This document shows positions 13,512-24,900 of a DNA stretch of 64,000 nt, in pieces (position 1 is the stretch's first letter; each line of letters starts with the position of its first letter). A model generated the notes under the pieces. The model saw only the letters and a program-made list of their open reading frames with translations. It was not told where the DNA came from and did not search any database. A program made the position numbers and the translations under genes. The DNA is from Symbiodinium natans (lineage: Eukaryota > Sar > Dinophyceae > Suessiales > Symbiodiniaceae), in contig CAJNDS010001735.1 of NCBI GenBank assembly GCA_905221605.1, positions 645,136-709,135 of the forward strand, given 5' to 3'.

Positions 13512-13979
13512 ATACCCCAAATACCTTAAATACACTAAATACCTTAGATACCCTAAATACCCTAAATATCCTAAATGCCTCAAATACCTTAGATACCTTA
13601 AATACCCTAAATACCCTAAATCCCCTAAATACCCTAAATACCCTAAATACCCTAAATCCCCTAAATCCCCTAAATACCCTAAATACCTTAGATACCCTAA
13701 ATACCCTAAATACCTTAGATACCCTGAATACCCTAAACACCCTAAATCCCCTAAATACCCTAAGTACCCTACGTACCTTAGATACCCTAAATACCCTAAA
13801 TGCCTTAGATACCCTAAATACCCTAAATACCTTAGATACCCTAAATACCCTAAATACCCTACATACCCTAAATACCTTAGATACCCTAAATACCCTAAAT
13901 ACCTTAGATACCCTAAATACCCTAAATCCCCTAAGTACCTTAGATACCCTAAATACCCTAAATCCCCTAAATACCCTAA
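13512..13979. repeat. 9-bp variant array, CCCTAAATA family (about 52 units)
   Basis: The period is strictly 9 bp: ATACCCTAA with frequent ATACCTTAG, ATCCCCTAA and ATGCCTTAG variants. It is the telomere heptamer expanded by two bases. The variants are interspersed in a repeating order (CTTAG units recur every 2-3 units), which suggests higher-order amplification. The array passes directly into CCCTAAA at 13980. Because 9 is a multiple of 3, several reading frames stay open across it; these are not genes. Confidence 0.9.
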
Positions 13980-14153
13980 ACCCTAAACCCTAAACCCTAG
14001 CCCTAAACACCCTGAGAACCTAAACCCTAAAACCCTAAACCCTAGCCCTAAACCCTAAACCCTAAACCCCAAACCAGTCCTTCTTCAGGGACCACTGCGA
14101 CAGCGTCCCGCACCTGACCGGAGCTGGGGTTGGGGGGTCGGGGGCTTTGGGAT

Positions 14154-14319
14154 GGGTTTAGGGTTTAGGGTTTAGGGTTTAGGGTTTAGGGTTTAGGGTT
14201 TAGGGTTTAGGGTTTAGGGTTTAGGGTTTAGGGTTTAGGGTTTAGGGTTTAGGGTTTAGGGTTTAGGGTTTAGGGTTTAGGGTTTAGTGTTTAGGGTTTA
14301 GGGTTTAGGGTTTAGGGTG
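14154..14319. repeat. Long TTTAGGG array
   Basis: About 23 tandem heptamers, all but one perfect (a TTTAGTG near 14286). It is among the longest uninterrupted interstitial arrays in the window. Confidence 0.95.
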
Positions 14320-14973
14320 CTGACTTTAGGCCGAAGGACCACTTAGGTTTAGTGCCCTTTCGCGGGGTTTAGGGGTCAGGGCTTAACCCGGTTGAGTGTT
14401 GAGGGGTCTCGGCTACCCTGCCCCAAGCCCAAATAAACCCTAAACCCTAAACCCTAAACCCTAAACCCCAACATCCCAATCCCAGGCCACGTCGCCTTGT
14501 GGAGTCGGTGAGCTGAACGCGCCACCGGGTTCCCCTTCAAGTAGGCTTGGGCAGTTTGGGGCTTAGGGTTTAGGGTTTAGGGTTTAGGGTCCATATAGGG
14601 GTTTCAGGGTTTTGGCTACACGGGGCTTAGGCTGTACTGGGTTTAGGTGAGGTTTCTCGGGGTTTTGGCTGATTTTCTTGGGGCTGAGAGCTCGTTGAGG
14701 GCTTAAGGATTTCAGGGTACAGGGCTTGGGGAGAGCAGGTTTCGGGCGCTCAGGCGCTGGTATCTTAAACCCGAACACCCCCAACTCTCCAAACGGCCCT
14801 TCAAACCCTACATCCCTGAGCCTAATGCCCCTAAACCCTAAACCCTAAAACCTAAACCCTAAACCGTACTTTAAGGTTTGAATTCCCAGCAAAACGGCCT
14901 CAACCCATAGGCAGCGCCCGAAGGATCCCTGAACCCTGTATAGCCACTAAAGCCTGCAACCCTCAACCCTCAA
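14320..14973. other. Spacer with small telomere-like blocks, no gene seen
   Basis: Mixed unique sequence with short CCCTAAA blocks (about 14435-14470 and 14833-14865) and TTTAGGG near 14560-14590. The minus-strand open frame at 14584-14784 is proline/lysine-rich and consists partly of repeat-derived codons, so I do not call it a gene. Confidence 0.6.
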
Positions 14974-15233
14974 CCCTAAAATCCTAAAACCCTAAAACCC
15001 TAAAACCCTAAAACCCTAAAACCCTAAAACCCTAAAACCCTAAAACCCTAAAATCCGAAAACCCTAAAACCCTAAAACCCTAAAACACTAAAACCCTAAA
15101 ACCCTAAAACCCTAAAACCCTAAAACACTAAAACCCTAAAACCCTACAACCCTAAAACCCTAAAACCCTAAAAACCTTACACCCTAAAACCCTAAAACCC
15201 TAAAACCCTAACACCCTAAAACCCTAAACCCTA
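14974..15233. repeat. 8-bp variant array, CCCTAAAA (TTTTAGGG) family
   Basis: About 30 units of CCCTAAAA with occasional point changes (TCCGAAAA, ACACTAAA, CCCTACAA). The array then changes to the 7-bp CCCTAAA form at about 15225-15280. TTTTAGGG is the telomere motif known from Chlamydomonas. Here it is most simply a slipped version of the local heptamer. Confidence 0.9.
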
Positions 15234-15714
15234 AAACCCTAAACCCTAAACCCTAAACCCTAAACCCTAAACCCTAAACTTCAGCCTAGGCAGAAACGCT
15301 CCCTGGAGCGACACAGTTCTAGGTCTTGGAGCCGGTCTTGGGGGGGTTTAGGGTTTAGGGTTTAGGGTTTAGGGTTTAGGGTATAGGGTTTAGGGTCACC
15401 CCAACACCAACCCCCGGACCCTAAAAGCCCTAAACCCTGAACCCCCCAACCCCCAAACCTTAAACCTCAAACCCTAAATCCCAAACCCTAAGCCCTAAAC
15501 CCTATAAGCCCTAAACCCTAAACCCCAAACCCTAAACCCCAACCCCCAAACCCCAAACCCCAAACCCCAAACCCTAAACCCTAAACCCTATAAGCCCTAA
15601 ACCCTAAACTACAAGCCCTCATGGGGTTGCTGGCCCGGTCACCCCGCCGGCTTCTGCATCATTCCTGTACGGAAGCTGCCGACCTGAGGCTTGAAAAGGG
15701 TTTAGGGTTTAGGT
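15234..15714. repeat. Telomere-like mosaic up to the Element 1 insertion site
   Basis: CCCTAAA, TTTAGGG and CCCCAAA blocks with small spacers. The last 25 bases before Element 1 are a TTTAGGG remnant, so the retrotransposon entered telomere-like DNA. Confidence 0.85.
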
Positions 15715-15719
15715 GGTAG
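15715..15719. repeat. Target-site duplication of Element 1, left copy
   Basis: GGTAG immediately before the 5' LTR. The identical five bases follow the 3' LTR at 26077-26081. Five base pairs is the usual length for copia integrases. Confidence 0.85.
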
Positions 15720-15872
15720 TGCGTGAAGCATCCTGGCCGCTCAGGTGGAGACGTTGTTGCGTTACCGAGGCTGTCTTTTGTTCGAAAAAATCGAGGCGCG
15801 ATCCGAGGGTCTAGGATTCAGACTTAGGCTGCCTAAGCTTTCTGGTCCCCGTAGGGTTCTGTATTTCACGTA
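15720..15872 (+). repeat. Element 1 5' LTR
   Basis: 153 bp, begins TGCGTGAAGC and ends TTCACGTA. It is unusually short for a 10-kb element. I see no TATA box; dinoflagellate promoters generally lack a canonical one. The end point is set by the 5-bp duplication in the 3' copy. Confidence 0.9.
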
Positions 15873-15886
15873 GGTTATCAGCCGTA
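15873..15886 (+). promoter_or_regulatory. Element 1 primer-binding site (tRNA anticodon-arm type)
   Basis: GGTTATCAGCC directly follows the LTR. Element 2 has GGTTATGAGCCC at the same place, and Drosophila copia is known to use a very similar site that pairs with a cleaved initiator tRNA-Met half. The complement of the Element 1 site, GGCTGATAACC, reads as an anticodon arm with GAT (isoleucine) where Element 2 gives CAT (methionine). Either the primer differs or the site has one changed base. Confidence 0.6.
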
Positions 15887-15962
15887 GTAGGTTCTAGGGC
15901 TGTGAGCTTTAAGATAGGCCTTTTCTTTAGGGTCCGGCACTTAGTGCGGGTGCTGTGACGCC

Positions 15963-18900
15963 ATGGATTCCTTTACACGTCAGCGAAGGGGCTCTGGAGG
16001 AAGGGATATCGAGGTCCCTGCTGGAGCTTCTGAGCCAGATTATCAGGCAGCCTTGGGCCAAGAGGACAGCGAGCAACAGCCTGCACCTGTACGTCTAGGA
16101 GAAATGTCTCCGGGCATGTTGGAGCAGGGCGGGGTTCCGGCAGAGCCGGAGACGCCTGCCAACTTGTTTGTGGCAAGTCCTTTTCATTCTGAGAAGGTGA
16201 AATCAGAAGTGGAGCTTCTCAGATCGAGACCGGCGACGTTGGATGATGACGGAAGGCGTGCTGGAATCGATTACGATGAGGCAGCTCTTGGAGATTCGAG
16301 CTTTTTGAGTGGCGGCAGGGAACCGGACTATAGCTTAGCTGGCCATGGATCTCGTGGAGGAGCTCCTAAGCTGGCCCGAGTGGAGATAGCAGGCGAGCAT
16401 GCTGTTGAGCAGTCTGGTGAAGCCGAGGAGCAAAAGCCTGGCATAGTTGAGGTGCAACCTGAGACTGGGCGAGGCTGGGAAATTACTGGCAAGGGTCGGG
16501 GCGCAAATCCGAGGGATGGATCCGCGAGCACTTTTGCTGNNNNNNNNNNNNNNNNNNNNNNNNNNNNNNNNNNNNNNNNNNNNNNNNNNNNNNNNNNNNN
16601 NNNNNNNNNNNNNNNNNNNNNNNNNNNNNNNNNNNNNNNTCAGCGTTGGCTTGTAGCAGATCCGTTGGAACGGCTAGCTCTCGATCCCTCCACGGTTGTT
16701 GCTCACTATGATGCCGTCAAGTACCAGCGCGTAGAAAGTAGGGCAGTATCGTTGCTGTTGTCGTGTGTCCCTCAGAGTTTCAAGGATGAGCTAGTTACTA
16801 ACCGTTGGATGACAACTGCTTCCATACTGTATCGGATTCTTTGCGTTTACCAACCAGGGGGCAGCACGGAGAGGGCGTACCTCCTTTCGCGTCTTGTTCA
16901 GCCTGATCCATGCAAGTCATTTAAGGATGCGATTTCAGGTTTGAGGCGATGGCAACAGGATCTGATCAGGGCACGGGAGATACAAGCAACCCTCCCGGAC
17001 CCCAGTCTACTTCTGAAAGGGATAGATGCTGCTACCAGCTCTCTTCTAGCTCTTCAGCCAATGGTGGCGTTCCGAGTTAGCGTGTTTAGGCATAAAAGCT
17101 CAATCGACTACAACCCGTCGGTAACGGGGGTTACGCAGCTAGTGAAACTCATTCAGGCTGAGTGCGAGTCTCTAGCCATGACTGTTGAGTCTCCTCCGGA
17201 TAAAAAGGCCAGAGCTGCTGCTGCTGCTGCTGCCGCTGCGAAGGCCCCAGACCCCAAGCTTCCCAGCACATCTGCATCTTCTCAGACGCCGAGTCCCACT
17301 GTGGCAGCGGTATTTGGAGAGGCGGACGCTGGTAAAGGTAAGGGTAAGTCCTCGAAGGGTTCTGGTAGTACGGTTGAGTGTTTCAGGTTTGGTGACGGTA
17401 CCGGGTGTCGCTTTGGGGATAGCTGTACTTTCAGGCACGATAGGGCTAAAGCTAGAAGGCAAAGTAGGTGCTTGGCTTGTGGTCAGAGCGGACACTACCG
17501 GCCGGACTGTCCGATTGTCCCAGCAGAGCTCAGACAGGTGCTGCCAGAGGGTGGATCGCCAAGTGCCAAGAGTCCTCCTAGCCCTAAGAAATCAGAGGCG
17601 AAGCCTAAGCCGAAGTCCCAGCCTCAAGCGAAGGGTATATCTGAGGATGCACCCTCTGGAAGTGCCGGTGCCAGGAATTCTGAAGCCTCTAGTGCTTCGG
17701 GCGCCAAGGAAGCCTTGTTTGCTGAAGCAGCCAAGCTTTTGCAAGGTGCAAGCGCAAAGGTTTTGAGGGTTGGCGAGTGGAACATAGATGAGACTTGGCT
17801 CTGTAGCGCTGTGAGTGCATCCAATCTTGAGTATGCCTTGATTGACTCTGGTGCCACAAACGCCTTAAGGTTTGCTTGTTCTGAGGAGCTTCGTGGGGCT
17901 GAGTCCATTCGGGTTGATCTGGCATCAGGTGTCACTGAATTGCACGTTAACGAGTATGGGACCTTGCTTAGCCCTGTTGATTGCCAGCTCATATTGCCTG
18001 CCGGGTACTTAGTCAGTATGGGTTACCGTATCTCTTGGGGGAAGAAGGGTTGTAGAATACGGCATCCCAAACTCGGAGAGCTTGAGGTGAGTGTGGTGAA
18101 GGGATGTCCTTTGGTACCTAGGGAACTTGGGATGCGGCTTCTGGATCAGTATGAAAGGTTTAGGGCAGGGTCTCGTTCGGTAAAGGGATTGACATGCTCT
18201 GAAGCTGGGGAACAGCTTAACGCGAAAGAAGTGAAGATGTGGTTAAGGGATCAACTGAAGCAGTCGGCTGCCGGGTTGCTAGATCGGGTTACTCAAGTGA
18301 GCCTTTTGAGGAGTGTGTTTCCTGGGATCTCGGATTGGGTTCTAGAGAGGACGGTAGTTGATCCGGAAGATCCCTTTGCGGGTTGCCAGGGTGTTGCTCC
18401 TTGGAATCGCAGGCTTAGGAGGAGTGTTGATCGGGATACGCAAGGGTCGGTACTTCTTCGTGTTGGGGCTGTAGGCGACAAGTGGAAGGGTCCTGGACGA
18501 GTAGTAGAGCTTCGGAGGGACTTCGGTAGTGATCTCGGGATTGTGCCGGTCTTCCTTCAGGTTCTAAAGTGGGCTCAGTCTGGGGTTCTTGGAGGAATTG
18601 TGGCTTCTACCGAAGAAAAGGGTTTCGAACTGGGAAGTAGTCTTTCGGACAGTGAAAAGGAAGCTGCGTTGAGAAAGCAGGTATCATGGTTCAGGTTATG
18701 CTTAGTGTATATGGTGGCGCAGGCAGCTGCTGAGAACACTGCTTGTGAAGTTACCGAGCCGCGTGAGCCTGCTGGTGAGGGCGAGTCAGGGTCCGGAGAG
18801 CCTCCTCAGGGTCTTGATGATCCTCATGAAATAGCCTTGTGGGCTTTACGGAGGGCCGCTGTCAAGCTTCAGATGTCGGTTGAGCCGGAGTTGAGTGACC

Positions 18901-21900
18901 TAAAAGGGGGGCCCCGAGCTGCAGAGAGTCCGCCTGTATGCAAAGGTGGTCAGACAGAGAGGGCTGTCTTCTTTGTCTTAGAGGGGTCCTTTGATGGGTT
19001 GACTAGGCCTGAAGAAGTGGAAGGGCTCCGTGAGGCATATGGGTTGTACCGGGTATCTTTTGATCAGGGATGTCTGGGAAATTTGGCGCGGGATTCCACT
19101 GTCCTTGTGACCTCTTCGTGGGATGTGTTCGAGAGCCTACATGCCCTGCGGGTTCCGGAACATATTCAAATGCCTGAGTCTTCGAGGATCAATGGGAGTC
19201 GGGTTTGGGCTCCAGGTTTGATTGGGTGTGTGAAAAATGCTTGGGAGAAGTGCCGACGTAGTAGGCTTGAAGTTGGGGACCTGAGTGAGCGCCGAGCTTT
19301 GTTGGCGAAGCTAACCGAAGAGGAGACTCTTCGTAGGCATAGGGCCAACGATCATATCCCTTTTAGGAGGGGGTGTGGTGACTGCATAGCTGCTCAAGGT
19401 CGCCAGCGGAGTCATTGGCGATCTCGGATCACCACCTTGTACTCTTTGAGTGTCGACATTGCTGGACCGTTCAAGGATGGTCGCAGTTTTGACTCGATTG
19501 CGTCTGGCAGGGATCGTGGACGTGGCTATAAGTACTTCATTGCTGCAGCGTACTCGATACCCTTGAGTCCCGAGTTGCGACCTGATTTGAGTCCTCCTGA
19601 TGATCTAGCTGAGTATTGTCCTTCTGAGTGTGAGCAAGAAGCTGCAGGGGTAGGACCTATAGCCGATGAGGCGTCTGAGGATTGCTCTGAGTGGCTGGAC
19701 GGGGTACATGAGCAGATTGCTGGAGGGTTCTCTAGTAAGGCCTTGTTCCGTAGGGTAAGAGGCAAGACGTTCCCTAGGGTTGATCCGTTACAAGACGGAG
19801 CTGAGTTTGCAGAAAGAAAGGCTCCTGGCCCTGATTTACCGGGGAACGCTGCAGACGGGGCAGAAGAGGAGCCGAAAGTCGTCACGAAAACCCTTTTTCT
19901 TGGGATTCCGTTGCGCACCAAGCGTGGCTCTGAAGTCATGGGACAGGTTCAAGCTCTGGTCAACAGGTTGGAGTCGTTTGGGTACCCTGTTCACCGCTAC
20001 TTCGCAGACCGTGCTAAAGAGCTGAGGAGCCATGCTTTGATTCAGTGGCTTCGAGAACGCGGCATTCGTGCCTCATTTACCGCAGGAGAGGATCCTGCTG
20101 GAAATAAGGCAGAGGTCAGTGTCCAGCGGTTGAAGCAAGATGCCAGGAAACTCCTTCGCGTTGCCGATCTGCCAATCGAGTTTTGGCCATTTGCTATTCT
20201 TCATGCTTCGCAAAGACACTTTGTGCAAATGGCTGAGGCTTTGGGTGTGGGACAGGCTGTCCTTTTACCGTTTGGGGTATGGTTGCATGCGCGAAAGCGT
20301 TTGAAGTCGGGTCATAAGAAGCATTGGGAGACACGAACTGTTCCGGGCAAGTACCTGGGGGTTGCAACTGATTGTGCTGGTGGGCACCTGGTGTTAATCC
20401 AGGATGGGTCCGAGCAGCGTGTTTTGCTAACCAACACTGTCTACCCTGTTGATCCTTTGACAGTCCCGAAACCCAAGTTTCGTTTGACTACCAAAACCCC
20501 GCCGGGTTTTGCTGTTCGGGCTGTGGCTGCTAAGAGCGCCAGATGGCCAACCGGCCGCTCTTCTGTTGCCAGGTTTGCGCCTGGGGGGGAGTGCGTTGGG
20601 TGTTTGAGAGATTTCGAAAGTTCTGAGGGGCCGAAGTTTGAGACCGGGCTTGAATCAGGGTCTTCCAGTCTTTCCGAAGAGGCTTCAGATGGGGATCTTG
20701 GTGTAACTACGGATGAGGAAGGGTTTCAAGAACTCCAGGTTGATGGTACGACCGTGAAGCTTCTCTTTGGAGATTCTGGTGTTTGGCTGGGAAATAAGCT
20801 TGAGACTGGTGACTACAGCACGGTTGAGGCATTAGAGGTGCTTAGAAGGTGTGCTGACAAGCTTCCTCCTCCAAATCGAAGGGTATTGGGTGGAAAAGGT
20901 AGGTGTGCTGTGATGGGGTTGTACAATCAGGGGGGTTTTCAAGGCGTGTCGAGGTTCGCCAAGGATCATGGGGATCTTGTGCGTTACTTGAACAAGTTTG
21001 TTCGAGCTCAGGGTTGCGAACATCCTTACACTACCCTGTACCTTACTCGTAACACCTCTACCCCTTTGCACCAGGATGCTAGAAATGAAAGAGTGGTACC
21101 GGTTTGGGTGATTGCTCTTGGGGAGTTTCAAGGAGGTGGCTTGTGGGTTGAAAGTTCCGATGGCCAGGGTCCTGTTTTAAGACAGTTGCCGGGGGGTGAC
21201 TTAAGGGCTGGTTTTGTCAGGGATATTCATGATAACCCGTGCACCTTTAGTGGTCAATTGTGGCATTGCGCTGAACCTTGGTGTGGCAAGGATAGGTGGG
21301 TGATTGCTGCCTATGCTCCTCGGGGTACATGGAAGATTCTGAACGAATACGCTCGTGAGCTTGAGAGCTTGGGGTTCGATTCTAAAGGGTTGGATCACCT
21401 TTTCGCTGCAGAGCGTGCTTCGATTTCAAAGTTTAATGCTGAGGGTGATGAGGACTTGACCTCTGAGGGGCTTTGGGAAGTTGAGTTTCCTTGTGAAGTG
21501 TTGAAGCCTGGTTGGCGTGAGCACGTTTTAAGAAATCACCTGTCCTCAGCTTTGGCGTGTAAAGCCCTTGTGAAGGAGCTTAGCTGTTTTGGAAATGATG
21601 ATGTAGGCTACGAATTGATTCGGACCTTGAAGTCGGTTGAATGCCAGCGCGAGTGGTATGAGGGACTTCTGTGGGATGACTTTGTCAGGAATTCTGGGAG
21701 TATGTTAAAGGCTTTGAATCAGGATGTTCCTCTGAACCCGGAAGACCAAACCAGCCCTGCCGAAGCTTTTCTCCAAACGAGGACAGTAAGCTTAGCTGAG
21801 GCAAAGGGTGAATTGGTGCTATGGATACCTTCGGCTACTGAGGAAGTTGTCTCTTTGGAACAAACGAATGAGGCTGTTGAGCGCATTGTCGTGTCGGACA

Positions 21901-24900
21901 TTGAGCGGTTGATTCAAGAAGGAAAAAGGGTAACCCAGGTTCCAGGAAAGGCAGTCCTAACCAGGAAGGCTGGTGTTGGGAAACGCCGATTCAGGTGTGT
22001 CGCGTGTGGGAACTACATCCCCACTGGCTCTCCTGATTCCAACAACCTTTATGCGAGTGGCGTTGAAAGCTTGACTGTCAGAACGGCATTAGGTTTTGCT
22101 GCTTACCGTGGTTGGGCAGCTTTGAGCGCCGACATAAGGACGGCCTTCCTTCACGCGCCGTTGGACGGCGAGCTTGAGTCCGAAGAAATTATCATTGTCA
22201 GGCCTCCATCTATTCTTGTAGACATGAAAATTCTTTCCCCGAATCATCGATGGCGCGTGCGTAAAGCACTGTATGGGTTACGACAAGCTCCCTTGGCTTG
22301 GGCCCGGTTCCGAGATAAGTCATTGCGGGTGCTGACCTTTCAGTGTGACGGTGCATGGTATGCCTTGCAGCAGGGTGTCAGTGATGATTCGCTTTGGTTC
22401 ATCACTAAAAGCGAGATTGCCGAGGATGACACTGAGCGTTGGCATGGTATCTTGATCATTTACGTTGACGATCTTTTGGGTTTCGCTTCATCGGTGATCC
22501 TTAGTGCCCTTTTCGATGAAATACAGAAGCTGTGGAAGCTTTCGGAACCCGAGTGGATTCGGGAGGAGGCTGCCACTAAGTTCTGTGGGTTGGAAATCCA
22601 GGCCCTACAACGAGGAGGGTATCGCATATCGCAGGTTTCCTATTTGCAGGAGCTTTTTGCAAGATACGACGTCACAAGCAGTGCAAGTGCGCCCTTGAGT
22701 AATTGGACTGATCCGGAAAATGAGCAACAGGTGCAGTTGGAGACTGTCCGGAAGGCGCAAGCCCTGACAGGTGCTTTGCTTTGGGCTTCGTCGAAAACCA
22801 GACCCGATATTGCTTTTGCTGTCAGTAAACTTGGGCAATATGCTGTGAAGGCGCCAAGCATTGTGATTGAGAGCGGGCATCAAATCCTGCGCTACTTGTA
22901 TGGTACGGCGGACCTGTGGCTGGAATACCAGAAGCCAAGCGACAATTCCTGGCTTGACGCTCCGGTTCCTCGAACTTTAAATACTCTGGAGTTGTACACC
23001 GACGCTTCCCATGCCCCTAACGGGGGGCGATCTTGCCAAGCGATGGTCATCCTATGGGGAGGAAATGTGTTATGCTGGGAATCCTGTCGTCAACCGTTTG
23101 TGACTCTGTCCTCTACGGAGGCAGAGCTAGTTGCAGTCACCGCCGGAATAGTTGCTGCAGAATCAATTGGGGGCATCATTGAGGAAATGATCGAGTCCGA
23201 CATCACGGTCTCTGCCTTGTGTGATAACCAGGCAGCGGTAAGGTCGTTTGCTGTTGGAAGTCTCGGGTGGCGTAATCGACATCTTCGCATGAGAGCTGCA
23301 GCTGGGCGTGAACGTATAGATGCGGGATCTCTAGTAGTCACCTATGTTCCAGGATCGATTCAGCTCGCAGATATAGCTACGAAACCACTGTCTCGAGCTA
23401 GGATTCTTCAGCTTGCGGAACTAATGAATATGCGAATGAGACTTTCGCCAGCTGGGGCAGATGATTCGATCCGTACAGTCAGCAGGTTGTCTTCCAGCCT
23501 CGGATCCCAGGGATCTGTCTCTCCCCGGACCTTAGCGGGTCTTGCATTGGTTGCTGTGTTGTCTGGTGTCCGAGCTCAACCGGCATTGCGAGTTGAAGAA
23601 AGGATTGAATGGATTCTTTGGTTCTTCGGAGTTTTGGTGGGTTTGGTTTTGCTTGCTTGGGCTCAGTGGTTCCTTGGTTTAGGTTTCAGAGGCTTTTGGC
23701 GGGGGGAACAGTTGCGGGAATTAGTAGGCGATGCTGTCAGTCTTGGGGGTTTGGAGTTTGCTGCCGAGGCTCAACAGGACTTCGGGGTTGGAAATGAGGT
23801 TTCCCTGGCTTCTGAAGTTGAAAGTAGGGCTGGTTCTGAAGGTGATGGGTCTGAACAGTTCTCTGAAACTGAATTGCTGGAGGCGCAGCGCAAACTTCAG
23901 GAACGGGAGCGCAGCAGTCAGCAGGGATTGCCTAGCAGTCAGCAGGTTCCTCCAAGTCCCGATGTGCAGATTGGGGGGAGCAATAGCAGTCAGCAGGTTC
24001 CTCCAAGTCCCGATGTGCAGATTGGGGGGAGCAATAGCAGTCAGCAGGTTCCTCCAAGTCCCGATGTGCAGATTGGGGGGAGCAGTAGCAGTCAGCAGGT
24101 TCCTCCAAGTCTCGGTGTGCAGATTGGGGGGAGCAGTAGCAGTCAGCAGGTTCCTCCAAGTCTCGATGTGCAGATTGGGGGGGGCAGTCGCAGTCTGCAG
24201 GTTCCTCCGAGTGGTGTTGAAAGCTTGACTGTAAGAACGGCATTAAGCCTTGCCGCTTACCGGGGTTTGGCAGCTTCGAGCGCCGACGTACGGGCGGCAT
24301 TCCTTCACGCGCCGTTGAACGGCCAGCCTGAGTCCGAAGAGATTGTCACTGCGCAGTCTCCATCCATTTCCGTGCTGAATCTCCTTGACTTAGAAGATGA
24401 CCCTACTCCAGATGATAGGCCCCATAGAGCTGTAAGTCCCCGGGTTCCTGTAGAAGGTCAATTTTTCCTTGGGGAAGGGTGGTCTTCTTCTGAAAGCGAA
24501 AGCGGAGATTCGACAACTGAGCCGTCGATATTTTCTGTGTCTAGCGGAGATGCTGCTGTCGATGAAGAAGTATGGGTTATTCATGATGCCGAGGCCAGAC
24601 TTGCCCAGGCAGACGAGCCACAACCTTTAGGAGTGAACTTCCGAGCTGGGCATGAAGTGCTAATAGGGACCTATGCTGACGACGAGGTTAGTATAGCGCT
24701 TCAGGGATGGTCCCAGGCTGAGGTTGAGACTATTGTTACCGGGCTGAATGAGGGTGAATGGACGTCGTTTCATGCAATGCTGGCACAGACCAGCAATCAA
24801 GAAAGTCAGAGTTCCACTCAAGTTCAGGGTTCGCAAAGTGTGGTTTGGGTCGTCGGGGTCGGGGTCGGTTTATCTCTTGTTGGGGCATTCGTTCAGTTGT

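Noticed and set aside
13396-13993. Long forward open frames with PKY or TLN repeats
   Set aside because: They are translations of a 9-bp tandem array; a period divisible by 3 keeps frames open by default.
16447-16656. Short forward frame across the N gap
   Set aside because: It is in another frame of the Element 1 Gag and mainly reads through Ns.
23934-24213. Possible CRISPR-like or regulatory repeat
   Set aside because: The 51-bp period is in frame with the polyprotein and encodes a 17-residue linker repeat.
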